From Pseudomonadota bacterium (GTDB lineage Bacteria > Pseudomonadota > Alphaproteobacteria > UBA9219 > RGZA01): a stretch of 12,207 nucleotides of DNA. The stretch's first letter is position 1, and the number at the start of each line of letters is the position of its first letter. Of this stretch, positions 1 to 6,297 are shown piece after piece. The translations under genes were made by a program, and so were the position numbers. The stretch spans positions 1 through 12,207 of the forward strand of contig JACQAB010000100.1 of assembly GCA_016195205.1 (NCBI GenBank). The letters run 5' to 3'. Under the pieces are notes generated by a model that saw only the letters and a list, made by a program, of their open reading frames with translations, did not search any database and had not been told where the DNA came from.

Positions 1-57
1 TCCGCCGCCCTTATTCAGGAAGAAGGCAGTGATGAAACAGGGACGCATGGAAAATAA
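1..57 (+). CDS. possible C-terminal end of an upstream gene (partial)
   Basis: Frame 1 is open from the first base to a TAA at 55-57 and would give the last 18 residues of a protein that begins outside the window. The stop lies about 12 bases before the next start codon, as in a compact operon. Frame 2 is also open across this stretch, so the reading frame is not secure and no family can be recognised. It may equally be non-coding leader sequence. Confidence 0.22.
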   Translation, partial: SAALIQEEGSDETGTHGK

Positions 58-69
58 GGGGAAGCAAGC

Positions 70-273
70 ATGTCCAAGTCATTACCCAGGATAAGGCTCA
101 GTGCGGGCGACCTTGCCGCCGAACTCTGCGGGAATCTTTCACACAGGGAGCGCGCAGAATTGGGTGTGGATCAGCCTGGCCTTGAAGAGTTTCTTCGCTT
201 TTCCAGAATGCAAAGGCAAAGAGCTTTGGGACGTGTGCCTGAAAGACTGTTGATGACTCAGTTCCCCAGATGA
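70..273 (+). CDS. small hypothetical protein (67 aa)
   Basis: I do not recognise this protein. The ATG is preceded by a good ribosome binding site (AGGGGA at about 57-62, spacing near 7), which supports real translation. The product is short, strongly basic in its C-terminal half (about ten Arg after residue 40), and has no signal peptide or membrane segment, so it is probably cytosolic. Residues 18-56 align without gaps to residues 29-67 of the next small gene (323-595): 11 of 39 positions are identical, including a shared Pro followed by an amphipathic, Arg-rich helix-like stretch. The two may therefore be paralogues (inference). Codon use is less GC-biased than in coaD downstream. A DNA- or RNA-binding role would be a guess from charge alone. 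Confidence 0.5.
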   Translation: MSKSLPRIRLSAGDLAAELCGNLSHRERAELGVDQPGLEEFLRFSRMQRQRALGRVPERLLMTQFPR

Positions 274-308
274 TCGTTTTGTGCTACTTGATTTTTGCAA
301 TCAAACTT

Positions 309-315
309 AAAGGAG
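309..315 (+). promoter_or_regulatory. ribosome binding site that decides the start of the 90-aa ORF
   Basis: AAAGGAG ends seven bases before the ATG at 323 and one base before the ATG at 317. Normal Shine-Dalgarno spacing therefore favours 323. Confidence 0.6.
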
Positions 316-322
316 AATGGGC

Positions 323-595
323 ATGGTTTCTTTCACACGTCGCATTCAAGGCCGAATTGGTGAGGCAATTAATAAAGAGCGAATGATAGCGCACGGAGTT
401 CTCATTGAATTGTTCGATCTCTTGCCGCGAGAATGCCGCCAAGCTTTATACGCAAAAGAGCCTTGGATGCGGGAATATATAGAGGCAACCAGAGGCTCCC
501 GGCGGCAACAGCTTGCCCGATTTCAAAGGAGAAGTAGGGGTGCGCCGCGCGTAGCTGGGATTGTCGGCCAGGTTATGACAAATACGCTTCGTTGA
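323..595 (+). CDS. small hypothetical basic protein (90 aa)
   Basis: No family is recognised. Two in-frame ATGs exist, at 317 and 323. The Shine-Dalgarno AAAGGAG at 309-315 is only one base from the first but seven from the second, so 323 is the better start. The protein is rich in Arg and Gln towards its end (residues 57-72) and has no signal sequence or transmembrane stretch. Residues 29-67 resemble residues 18-56 of the preceding small protein without gaps. The gene follows that one by about 50 bases on the same strand, so the two could be one transcript. Codon use differs from the GC-rich coaD that follows, which could reflect recent acquisition. Confidence 0.55.
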   Translation: MVSFTRRIQGRIGEAINKERMIAHGVLIELFDLLPRECRQALYAKEPWMREYIEATRGSRRQQLARFQRRSRGAPRVAGIVGQVMTNTLR

Positions 596-635
596 ACGTT
601 CTTATCGAGGATAATTCATACGGTTAACCTCCCTA

Positions 636-664
636 ATCCTCCCTCAGGGGGAGAGGAATAAGAG
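636..664 (+). repeat. degenerate copy of the C/G-rich palindromic element upstream of coaD
   Basis: The sequence TCCTCCCTCAGGGGGAGAGG with its AAT-AAGAG tail resembles the element at 2667-2698 in the same orientation (TCCCCTCCCTCAAGGGGAGG, tail AAATTAGAG). It contains a small inverted repeat, CTCCC (639-643) with GGGAG (649-653). In both places the element ends about 10 bases before a start codon (coaD at 673, the ABC exporter at 2708). Confidence 0.5.
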
Positions 665-672
665 TCCGCCTT

Positions 673-1185
673 ATGGCAAAAAAAACCTCTTCCAATAAAC
701 TTATCGGCCTTTACCCCGGCACGTTTGATCCGCCCACGCTGGGCCACACCGATATCATCAGCCGCGCCACGCGGGTGGTGAACCGCCTGGTGGTCGGCGT
801 GGCTGAAAACGCCGGGAAAGAGCCGTTGTTCTCGCTGAAAGAGCGCGTGCGCATGGTGGAAGCGGAAATCGCCACGCTGGACACCAGCGGCGCCGAAATC
901 GTGGTGAAGCCGTTCAAAAACCTGCTGGTGGAATTCGCGCAGCAGGTCGGCGCGCGGGTGATTGTGCGGGGCCTTCGCGCCGTATCCGACTTCGAATACG
1001 AATTCCAGATGGCGGCCATGAATCGCAAACTGCAGCGCGAGATCGAAACCGTGTTTCTCATGTCTTCCGACAAATACCAGTTCATTTCCTCGCGTTTCGT
1101 GAAGGAAATCGCGCGCCTCGGCGGCGAGGTCGGCCCGTTTGTCAGCGAGCGGGTGCTGAAGCAGATAAAGCGTAAACTGAAGTGA
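673..1185 (+). CDS. coaD: phosphopantetheine adenylyltransferase
   Basis: CoaD transfers AMP from ATP to 4'-phosphopantetheine to give dephospho-CoA, the penultimate step of coenzyme A synthesis, in the cytoplasm. The 170-residue length is normal for the family. The nucleotidyltransferase motif GTFDPPTLGH lies at residues 16-25 (the T/HxGH class signature). The substrate-binding segment RGLRAVSDFEYE is at 99-110, and the conserved ISSRFVKE, used in nucleotide binding and hexamer function, is at 138-145. All expected landmarks are present. There is no convincing Shine-Dalgarno close to the ATG; the purine-rich stretch at 647-656 is about 16 bases away and belongs to a repeat. The Lys/Ser-rich first nine residues extend slightly beyond the usual N-terminus. 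A tRNA-Lys with its own promoter follows 64 bases after the stop. Confidence 0.97.
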   Translation: MAKKTSSNKLIGLYPGTFDPPTLGHTDIISRATRVVNRLVVGVAENAGKEPLFSLKERVRMVEAEIATLDTSGAEIVVKPFKNLLVEFAQQVGARVIVRGLRAVSDFEYEFQMAAMNRKLQREIETVFLMSSDKYQFISSRFVKEIARLGGEVGPFVSERVLKQIKRKLK

Positions 1186-1201
1186 TTTTTATAGGTCGCG
1201 G

Positions 1202-1230
1202 TTGACCCACCGGCTCGCAACCGCTATCTA
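1202..1230 (+). promoter_or_regulatory. sigma70-type promoter of tRNA-Lys
   Basis: TTGACC at 1202-1207 and TATCTA at 1225-1230 are separated by exactly 17 bases. The predicted transcription start near 1237 lies about 13 bases before the mature tRNA 5' end at 1250. The promoter starts within 20 bases of the coaD stop, so the tRNA need not depend on coaD transcription. Confidence 0.65.
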
Positions 1231-1249
1231 AGCATCTTGCTTGTGATAT

Positions 1250-1325
1250 GACCCCGTAGCTCAGCTGGTAGAGCACACGACTTTTAATCGCGAGGCCGCG
1301 GGTTCGAATCCCGCCGGGGTCACCA
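1250..1325 (+). tRNA. tRNA-Lys (anticodon UUU)
   Basis: Acceptor GACCCCG (1250-1256) pairs fully with CGGGGTC (1315-1321). The D arm is GCTC/GAGC and the T arm is GCGGG-TTCGAAT-CCCGC. The anticodon loop CTTTTAA at 1281-1287 gives UUU. The discriminator is A1322 and CCA is encoded (1323-1325). The anticodon stem CACGA/TCGCG has one mismatch, A1277 opposite C1291 (A28-C42), where this type of tRNA usually has an A-U pair. The first 19 bases are identical to those of the tRNA-Arg at 6902-6826. Confidence 0.97.
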
Positions 1326-1354
1326 CGCTTCGCAAGCGATAGCGCGCGACGCGT

Positions 1355-1389
1355 GCCCGGCGTAGCCCGGAGGGCGAAGACGGGCTTTT
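1355..1389 (+). terminator. hairpin after tRNA-Lys, probable terminator
   Basis: GCCCGGC (1355-1361) pairs with GACGGGC (1379-1385) apart from one G-A mismatch and is followed by TTTTA. It lies 30 bases after the tRNA CCA. Its loop, GTAGCCCGGAGGGCGAA, is a variant of the conserved loop seen in the dispersed hairpins at 7354, 8446 and 8487. It could therefore be a repeat copy that serves as terminator. A smaller hairpin, CGCTT-CGC-AAGCG, sits at 1327-1339. Confidence 0.5.
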
Positions 1390-1437
1390 ATCCGCCGCTA
1401 CGCGTGGCGCAGCCAGCCATTTCTTTAAATTTCCAGC

Positions 1438-2445
1438 TTATCTTCCAGGCGCATTCGCCTGTTCGATGGTGCTTTGCGCCAGCACCGAAAGCGCATCGGC
1501 AATTTCAGGCCGCATGCGCGAGACCGCCATTTCGCCTTCGGCAATCGCGTCTTCGGCGCGGTCGAATTCCAGCAGGCCCACGCCGCCCAGGCGCGGAGAA
1601 ATCATCACGTCCGGTGGCTCGCCCGCCATGCGCGAGCGCGTGATGCGGTCCTGCATGATGTTCAGCGCCGCCACCATCACCCCGAACAGGCTGGGATTGT
1701 TCGATTCACGGCGGAACACGCGGCGCGAAAGGTTATCAATCGTTGGCGCGCCTTCGTCGCCTGACTGGTCGATCATTTTCAACAGGTCAAATCCCGCCGC
1801 GCTGGGCAAAGACGAGCCCGGCTGACGCGACTTGCCGATAATATCGGCGTTCAGGTTCACGGCGATCACCATGTCGGCGCCCATGGCGCGGCAGGCGGCC
1901 ACCGGCACCGGGTTCACCAGCGCGCCGTCAAACAAAAACCGTCCATTCATCTTTACGGGTGGGAACACGCCTGGCATCGCGAACGAGGCACGCATGGCCT
2001 GGGCCAGCGGGCCTTTCTGCAGCCAGATTTCATGCCCGGTCACTAGGTCGGTGGCCACGGCCACATAGGGGCGGTTCAGGCTTTCAATCGGCACGTCACC
2101 GATATGGCCGATGATTTCCTGTACAATCCGGTTTCCGCCAATCAGCCCGCCGCTGCGCAGGCGCAGATCAAGATAGCCAAGGATCTTTTTCTTGTTCAGG
2201 CCCAGGCACCATTGCTCCAGCACATCAAGCTTGCCGGCCAGATAGATACCGCCCACCACCGAGCCGATCGAGCAACCCGCCACGATGTCGGGTTCCAGGC
2301 CCAAACGCTTCAGCCCGCGCAGAACGCCAATATGCGCCCAGCCGCGCGCCAGCCCCGATCCCAGGACAAGGCCGATTTTCCGGCGGGTAGGCGTTGGGGT
2401 TCTTTCGTTCATGTCATTGAGGAGAGAGGAGGGGCGGTCGTCCAT
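1438..2445 (-). CDS. patatin-like phospholipase family protein (RssA type)
   Basis: This is a patatin-fold serine hydrolase, a family that cleaves acyl chains from phospholipids or other acyl esters; the substrate here is unknown. The oxyanion region GSGLARGWAH is near the N-terminus. The nucleophile motif GCSIGS has Ser59, and DGALVNPVP carries the partner Asp173 of the Ser-Asp dyad, so the protein looks catalytically competent. No signal peptide or membrane segment is seen, as in RssA-like proteins of about 300-340 residues. Start choice: ATG at 2445 (335 aa) has GGAGGG just upstream, though very close. ATG at 2412 has no ribosome site, and a GTG at 2487 would add 14 residues. A TATACT at 2458-2453 lies only seven bases before the 2445 ATG, so a very short leader is possible. 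The gene is divergent from the ABC exporter. Confidence 0.85.
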   Translation of the reverse strand: MDDRPSSLLNDMNERTPTPTRRKIGLVLGSGLARGWAHIGVLRGLKRLGLEPDIVAGCSIGSVVGGIYLAGKLDVLEQWCLGLNKKKILGYLDLRLRSGGLIGGNRIVQEIIGHIGDVPIESLNRPYVAVATDLVTGHEIWLQKGPLAQAMRASFAMPGVFPPVKMNGRFLFDGALVNPVPVAACRAMGADMVIAVNLNADIIGKSRQPGSSLPSAAGFDLLKMIDQSGDEGAPTIDNLSRRVFRRESNNPSLFGVMVAALNIMQDRITRSRMAGEPPDVMISPRLGGVGLLEFDRAEDAIAEGEMAVSRMRPEIADALSVLAQSTIEQANAPGR

Positions 2446-2565
2446 TCCCTCCAGTATAAGCCTCAGTTCTAAAGAGAATATTGCCACCCGAAGGGCCGCA
2501 GTTGCGGGAATGACCTTTTTTTGCTGTTGTGCAGGCCTTCTTTATTGTGCGAGTGCGAAATATCA

Positions 2566-2599
2566 CCCCTCCCCTTGAGGGAGGGGCCGGGGGTGGGGT
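2566..2599 (+). repeat. G-rich palindromic element, copy 1
   Basis: A palindromic half, CCCCTCCC ... GGGAGGGG around CTTGA (2566-2586), is followed by CC-GGGGG-T-GGGG-T. The same sequence occurs at 2688-2652 on the other strand. Bases 2583-2602 read GGGG-CC-GGGGG-T-GGGG-T-GGG, four G-runs with one- or two-base loops, a classic G-quadruplex pattern. Confidence 0.75.
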
Positions 2600-2651
2600 G
2601 GGACGTGACACTTCTCAAATCATCACCATTTGCGCTTACCGCAACCTTCTG

Positions 2652-2688
2652 ACCCCACCCCCTTTATCCCCTCCCTCAAGGGGAGGGG
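2652..2688 (-). repeat. G-rich palindromic element, copy 2 (inverted)
   Basis: On the minus strand this repeats copy 1: the same 21-base palindrome (2688-2668), then a short ATAAA insert and GGGGG-T-GGGG-T. With copy 1 it makes an inverted repeat spanning 2566-2688 with a 52-base spacer, so the two can pair into a long stem or each fold separately. It sits 20 bases before the ABC exporter start. Confidence 0.75.
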
Positions 2689-2707
2689 AAATTAGAGAGC
2701 AGCTTCT

Positions 2708-4456
2708 ATGTTCGGTTTTCTTCAATCACACAGCTTTCAGCTGATCTGGCGCCTTTGGCAGCGCTGGATCCGCCATTACAAGGCCCAGATCGGGCTTTCC
2801 TTGGCCCTGATGGGGGGCGTGGCGGTGACTACCAGCATTTATCCCCTGGTCATTCAGTGGACGGTGGAACGCATCGGCCAGAAAGATACAAGCACGCTTT
2901 TTCTTATCCCGCTGGTGATCATTGGGGTCACGTCGGTGCGCGCCATCGTCATGTTTCTGCAAACCGTGGCCACCACCACCACCGTCAACCGCATCGTCAT
3001 TGATATTCAGAAAGATCTTTATCGCCACCTGCTGAATTCCGATTTGGCCTTCCTGCAGCGCGATCCCAGCGGCACGCTTACCTCGCGCTTCACGGTGGAT
3101 GTGGAAGCCCTGCGCAATAATCTGAATCGCTGCCTTACCGGCTTTGTGCGCGGCGGGATCACGGTGGTGGCCCTGGTGGGCATGCTGATTTATTTGGATC
3201 CCTTGCTGACGTTGATGGTGTTTGTGGCTTATCCGGTGGCGGGCGTGCCGGTTGTGCAGATCGGAAAGCGTTTGCGCTCTACCGCCGCCGCCCTGCAGGC
3301 AAGCCTGGGTGGTTTAACCGCCTTTTTGCAGCAAAGCTTCACCGGCGTGCGCATGATCAAATCCTATCACCTTGAAGATTACGAAAGCGCCAAGGCCGAT
3401 CAGGTATTCGGACAGATTTTTGAAACGCAACGCAAAGCCGTGCGCCTGCGCGCGCGCGTCGATCCGCTGATGGAAGTGGCGGGCGGCTGGGCGGTGGCGG
3501 GCGTGCTGGCTTTCGGAACCTGGCGAGTGATGTCGGGCACCGGCACGGTGGGCAGCTTTACCGGATATATCACCGCGCTGTTGCTGGCGGCGCAGCCAAT
3601 CCGCTCGCTGGGAAGCTCGAACGCCATTTTGCAAGATGGCCTCGCCGCGGCCGAACGGCTTTTCGCGCTGCTGGATACCCGCCCGAAAATTGTCGACAAG
3701 TCCAACGCCAAACCGCTGCAGGTATCGGCGGGCAAAGTGGAATTGAAGAACGTGTGGTTTTCCTACGCGCCCGATCGCCCGGCGCTGCAGGGAATGTCAT
3801 TGCGAGTCGAGTCGGGAAAAACCACCGCGCTGGTCGGACGTTCCGGCGGAGGAAAATCCACCGTTTTTAATCTGATCGCACGGCTGTATGACGTGGGGAA
3901 TGGTGCGGTGGTTATTGACGAACAGGATGTGCGCGATATCACGCTGGCCAGCCTGCGCGAAGGAATCACGCTGGTCAGCCAGGATGTGATCGTCTTCAAC
4001 GATACCGTGCGGGTTAATATCGCCTTCGGAAAGACTGGCGCCATCCAGGCCGAGATCGAGGCTGCCGCCCGTGCTGCCGAAGCCGATGAATTCATTACCC
4101 GTTTGCCGCAGGGCTATGACACCCCGGTGGGTGAGCAGGGAGGATTCCTTTCCGGCGGGCAAAAGCAGCGCCTGGTCCTAGCCCGGGCTTTTCTACGCAA
4201 CAGCCCCATTCTATTGCTGGATGAGGCTACCAGCGCCCTTGACGCCGCCTCGGAAGAATTGGTACAGAAAGCCGTCCAAAAGCTCTCTAAAGGCCGAACA
4301 ACTTTGGTTATTGCGCACCGTCTGGCCACCGTGCGCCATGCTGACATCATCTGTGTGATCGATCAGGGACAATTGGTGGAGCAAGGAACGCACGAAGAAT
4401 TGCTGAAGCGTGGCGGAGCTTATGCCGAATTGCATAAATTACAGTTTAAGGGGTGA
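2708..4456 (+). CDS. ABC exporter, fused permease and ATPase (MsbA/LmrA type)
   Basis: This is a half-size type IV ABC exporter: a six-helix membrane domain followed by an ATPase, working as a homodimer in the inner membrane. Hydrophobic segments are visible at about 24-45, 60-83, 145-185 and 252-295. In the ATPase domain, Walker A GRSGGGKST is at 377-385, the Q-loop VSQD follows, and the signature LSGGQKQR is at 481-488. Walker B ILLLDEATSALD is at 501-512, with catalytic Glu506, and the switch His is His537 (IAHRL). Every motif is intact and the 582-residue length is typical. The substrate cannot be read from sequence: MsbA-like lipid or lipid A transport is plausible, but drug or peptide export is possible. 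The gene is divergent from the patatin gene. The only ribosome site is a weak AGAGAG at 2694-2699, just after a G-rich repeat. The gene starts with ATG. Confidence 0.95.
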   Translation: MFGFLQSHSFQLIWRLWQRWIRHYKAQIGLSLALMGGVAVTTSIYPLVIQWTVERIGQKDTSTLFLIPLVIIGVTSVRAIVMFLQTVATTTTVNRIVIDIQKDLYRHLLNSDLAFLQRDPSGTLTSRFTVDVEALRNNLNRCLTGFVRGGITVVALVGMLIYLDPLLTLMVFVAYPVAGVPVVQIGKRLRSTAAALQASLGGLTAFLQQSFTGVRMIKSYHLEDYESAKADQVFGQIFETQRKAVRLRARVDPLMEVAGGWAVAGVLAFGTWRVMSGTGTVGSFTGYITALLLAAQPIRSLGSSNAILQDGLAAAERLFALLDTRPKIVDKSNAKPLQVSAGKVELKNVWFSYAPDRPALQGMSLRVESGKTTALVGRSGGGKSTVFNLIARLYDVGNGAVVIDEQDVRDITLASLREGITLVSQDVIVFNDTVRVNIAFGKTGAIQAEIEAAARAAEADEFITRLPQGYDTPVGEQGGFLSGGQKQRLVLARAFLRNSPILLLDEATSALDAASEELVQKAVQKLSKGRTTLVIAHRLATVRHADIICVIDQGQLVEQGTHEELLKRGGAYAELHKLQFKG

Positions 4457-4461
4457 CGAAC

Positions 4462-4689
4462 ATGATAGGCACCTATCGCAACCTTCCCGCCCATAGAATG
4501 CTGGATGGTTTTTTAGCCGAACGCCACGCCGATCGTCACCGGGGACGTGACCCCATAGGTGCGCCTGTTGAGCCGCGCCTGCCTCATTCACCAAATAGTT
4601 CGGCTGCACCCAATCCCATAATTGAAGCCGCTCGCAGTAGGTTTGTGACCGTAGCCTCGGCTACCCGCCGTGTTATGGAGCCCGTATAA
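4462..4689 (+). CDS. doubtful small hypothetical ORF (75 aa)
   Basis: AAGGGG at 4449-4454, overlapping the ABC exporter stop, is a plausible ribosome site seven bases before this ATG; a GTG at 4453 is an alternative start. The deduced protein is rich in Pro, Arg and Ala, matches no family I know, and has no signal or membrane segment. Codon use is close to neutral. The 237-base stretch between the ABC gene and the phosphatase also contains small inverted repeats: GTCAC/GTGAC within about 4535-4551 and GTAGCC/GGCTAC at 4651-4664. It could therefore be plain intergenic sequence or a decayed gene. Confidence is low. Confidence 0.33.
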   Translation: MIGTYRNLPAHRMLDGFLAERHADRHRGRDPIGAPVEPRLPHSPNSSAAPNPIIEAARSRFVTVASATRRVMEPV

Positions 4690-4693
4690 ACGG

Positions 4694-5476
4694 CTACTCC
4701 CGCTTTAATACGTCGTTATAAAGCCATTCGGCCCAACTGGAAATTTTGTGCGTTTTAATGACCTCGTCGCGGTCATAGTGCCGCTGCGCCCATTCCATGA
4801 AATCCGCCGGCTTCTTGGCCGAAAAATCGCGATAGGTTTTCAGAAAGTGATCCAGCACGCCGGTTTTCGACTGGCGCACATGCCCATAACGCAGTGAAAG
4901 CTGTTTCAGGGCGCTGTCGACATCCGCCTTTTCGTTCAGCAGCAGGTAAAGCGCGCTCATGATGCCCACGCGGTCGGAGCCGGCCTTGCAGTGCATCAGC
5001 GCCGGATATTCGATCTTTGCGAACAGGTCTTTCAGCGCCGTCAGGATTTCGCGCGTGGGGGGCTGGCGCGAATTCACCGGAAAATCCACCAGCGTGATGC
5101 CATGCCGCAGGCAGGCTTCATGCTCCAGATAGTAAGAGGCGCAATCGCGCGCGCCGCGCAGGTTAATAATGGTGCGAATGCCGTTGCGCGCCAGCCGGCC
5201 GACTTCCCATGGGGTGGGCTGCCCCGCGCGCCACATCTGTTTCGAAACCCTGTGGCGGTTGGGATAAACCATGCGAAAAACCGCATGGTCGATGAACAGT
5301 ATTTCCAGATAGGCCAGCATCCGCCGTCCCGGCGTGGCCATGTTGCCGCGCGCGCTTTTAATCTCATAGCTCATGCGCGCGAACCAGCGCAGCAGCGGAT
5401 GGGTGCGCTTCGAGCGGAAGGGCGGCCGCGCCGGCTGCGGGAAAGGCACAGATTTTGGAGAAACAGACTTATCCAT
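4694..5476 (-). CDS. tyrosine / dual-specificity phosphatase family protein
   Basis: This is a cysteine-dependent phosphatase. The signature HCKAGSDRVG contains Cys163 and Arg169 (numbered from the ATG), the CX5R P-loop of protein tyrosine phosphatases. Upstream, the segment from about 86 to 103, including WRAGQPTPWEVGRLARNG and then TIINLRG, is typical of the DUF442/Siw14-like bacterial branch. No signal peptide or clear membrane segment is seen, so it is probably cytoplasmic. The substrate (phosphotyrosine protein, inositol phosphate or other) is not evident. Start: ATG at 5476 lies five bases after the stop of the upstream gene and gives 260 residues. An in-frame GTG at 5497 would overlap that gene by 16 bases. 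Either arrangement implies translational coupling with the secreted-protein gene. The Arg/Pro-rich first 35 residues are probably disordered. Confidence 0.82.
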   Translation of the reverse strand: MDKSVSPKSVPFPQPARPPFRSKRTHPLLRWFARMSYEIKSARGNMATPGRRMLAYLEILFIDHAVFRMVYPNRHRVSKQMWRAGQPTPWEVGRLARNGIRTIINLRGARDCASYYLEHEACLRHGITLVDFPVNSRQPPTREILTALKDLFAKIEYPALMHCKAGSDRVGIMSALYLLLNEKADVDSALKQLSLRYGHVRQSKTGVLDHFLKTYRDFSAKKPADFMEWAQRHYDRDEVIKTHKISSWAEWLYNDVLKRE

Positions 5477-5481
5477 GGCCG

Positions 5482-6195
5482 TTATTGATAGCGGCACTCG
5501 CCGTTCCCGTCACCCAGATAACGGAAGATGAGGGAAAGCTTGGTGGCGTTGGCTTTATCCCCAATCGGACAGTCTACGGGAAGGAGGGACAGGATGTAAT
5601 AATCGCCTTGTTCAAGAATGACGCCGGCCAGCGGGTGGCGCAGCTTGCGGCACGCCACCGAAGTAGTGACCTGCAGGTTACGAAGCGGGGTGGAGTATTT
5701 ATAATCGACGGCCTTGCCAGGCTCTACATTCAGAGTCCCTCCCAGGTCTTGTCCATACATAACCATAAGTTGATAGCGAAGGTAGCAACTGCTCTGAACC
5801 TCTTTTTCACTTAAGCCTAAATTATCTGCGATCGAACTTCTGTCCTGCGGGCCAATGCCCCCGGCCTGAAGGGCTACATGCAAACTGTTCGGACCTGTTC
5901 CCGGGTCGGCATAAGTTTTTTCGCTTGTTTTGACAATAATCGCACCTTGATCATACTCGTTAATGGGTGAAGAACTTGCGGGCGGCGTATAGGTAGGCGG
6001 CGGCGGCGGTGCAGGTGCAGCAACTTGTGGGGTAGGGTGCTCGACGGGCTTAGGATTAGCTTTGATCCCCAAATCAGGCGCGGCGGGTTTGTTGGTATTA
6101 GGCCGGACGTAAATATCCTGCGCCACGAGCGGGCTAGCCACGAAGCAGCTTAGCATCAGGACAAGAAGCGTTGCGCGGATCGAAGGGCGTGCCAT
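5482..6195 (-). CDS. secreted proline-rich protein of unknown function
   Basis: I do not recognise the family. A clear Sec signal peptide is present: basic MARPSIR, a hydrophobic core at 8-20, and a likely cleavage after Leu-Val-Ala at 23-25. There is no lipobox. After it comes a Pro/Ala-rich low-complexity linker (about 30-75, with a run of six prolines) and then a compact C-terminal domain of about 150 residues. That domain has four Cys (in SSCYLRYQ, VACRKL, VDCPIG and the final GECRYQ), which could form two disulfides in the periplasm. The layout suggests an exported domain on a flexible linker. The phosphatase gene begins at its stop codon, so the two are probably one operon. It is divergent from the DUF192 gene at 6298. 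Third codon positions look less GC-rich than in coaD or putA. Confidence 0.75.
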   Translation of the reverse strand: MARPSIRATLLVLMLSCFVASPLVAQDIYVRPNTNKPAAPDLGIKANPKPVEHPTPQVAAPAPPPPPTYTPPASSSPINEYDQGAIIVKTSEKTYADPGTGPNSLHVALQAGGIGPQDRSSIADNLGLSEKEVQSSCYLRYQLMVMYGQDLGGTLNVEPGKAVDYKYSTPLRNLQVTTSVACRKLRHPLAGVILEQGDYYILSLLPVDCPIGDKANATKLSLIFRYLGDGNGECRYQ

Positions 6196-6297
6196 CTGAA
6201 CTAAAACCTGCCGATTCCCGGTTTATTGTGCAAGCCGCATAGGGTAAAAGCAATCCATCGCGGCTTTCGCGGCTCTTTCAGCCTATCTAGCGCAAGA

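Noticed and set aside
711..1220. 169-residue open frame on the minus strand across coaD
   Set aside because: It is the antisense shadow of coaD, has no family motif and is Ser/Arg-rich as expected for reverse frames of GC-rich genes.
1466..2578. Several plus-strand open frames across the patatin gene
   Set aside because: The minus-strand frame carries complete patatin motifs in order. The plus-strand frames are low-complexity shadows.
4502..4586. Minus-strand tail resembling the end of an outer-membrane protein (Ile-Gly-Val-Ala-Phe-Gly then stop)
   Set aside because: Only about 20 residues are open before an upstream stop in that frame, too little to claim a protein remnant.
6226..6297. TTG start that would lengthen the DUF192 protein by 24 residues
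   Set aside because: It would put a basic stretch before the hydrophobic anchor, lacks a ribosome site, and the ATG at 6298 gives a normal signal-anchor start.
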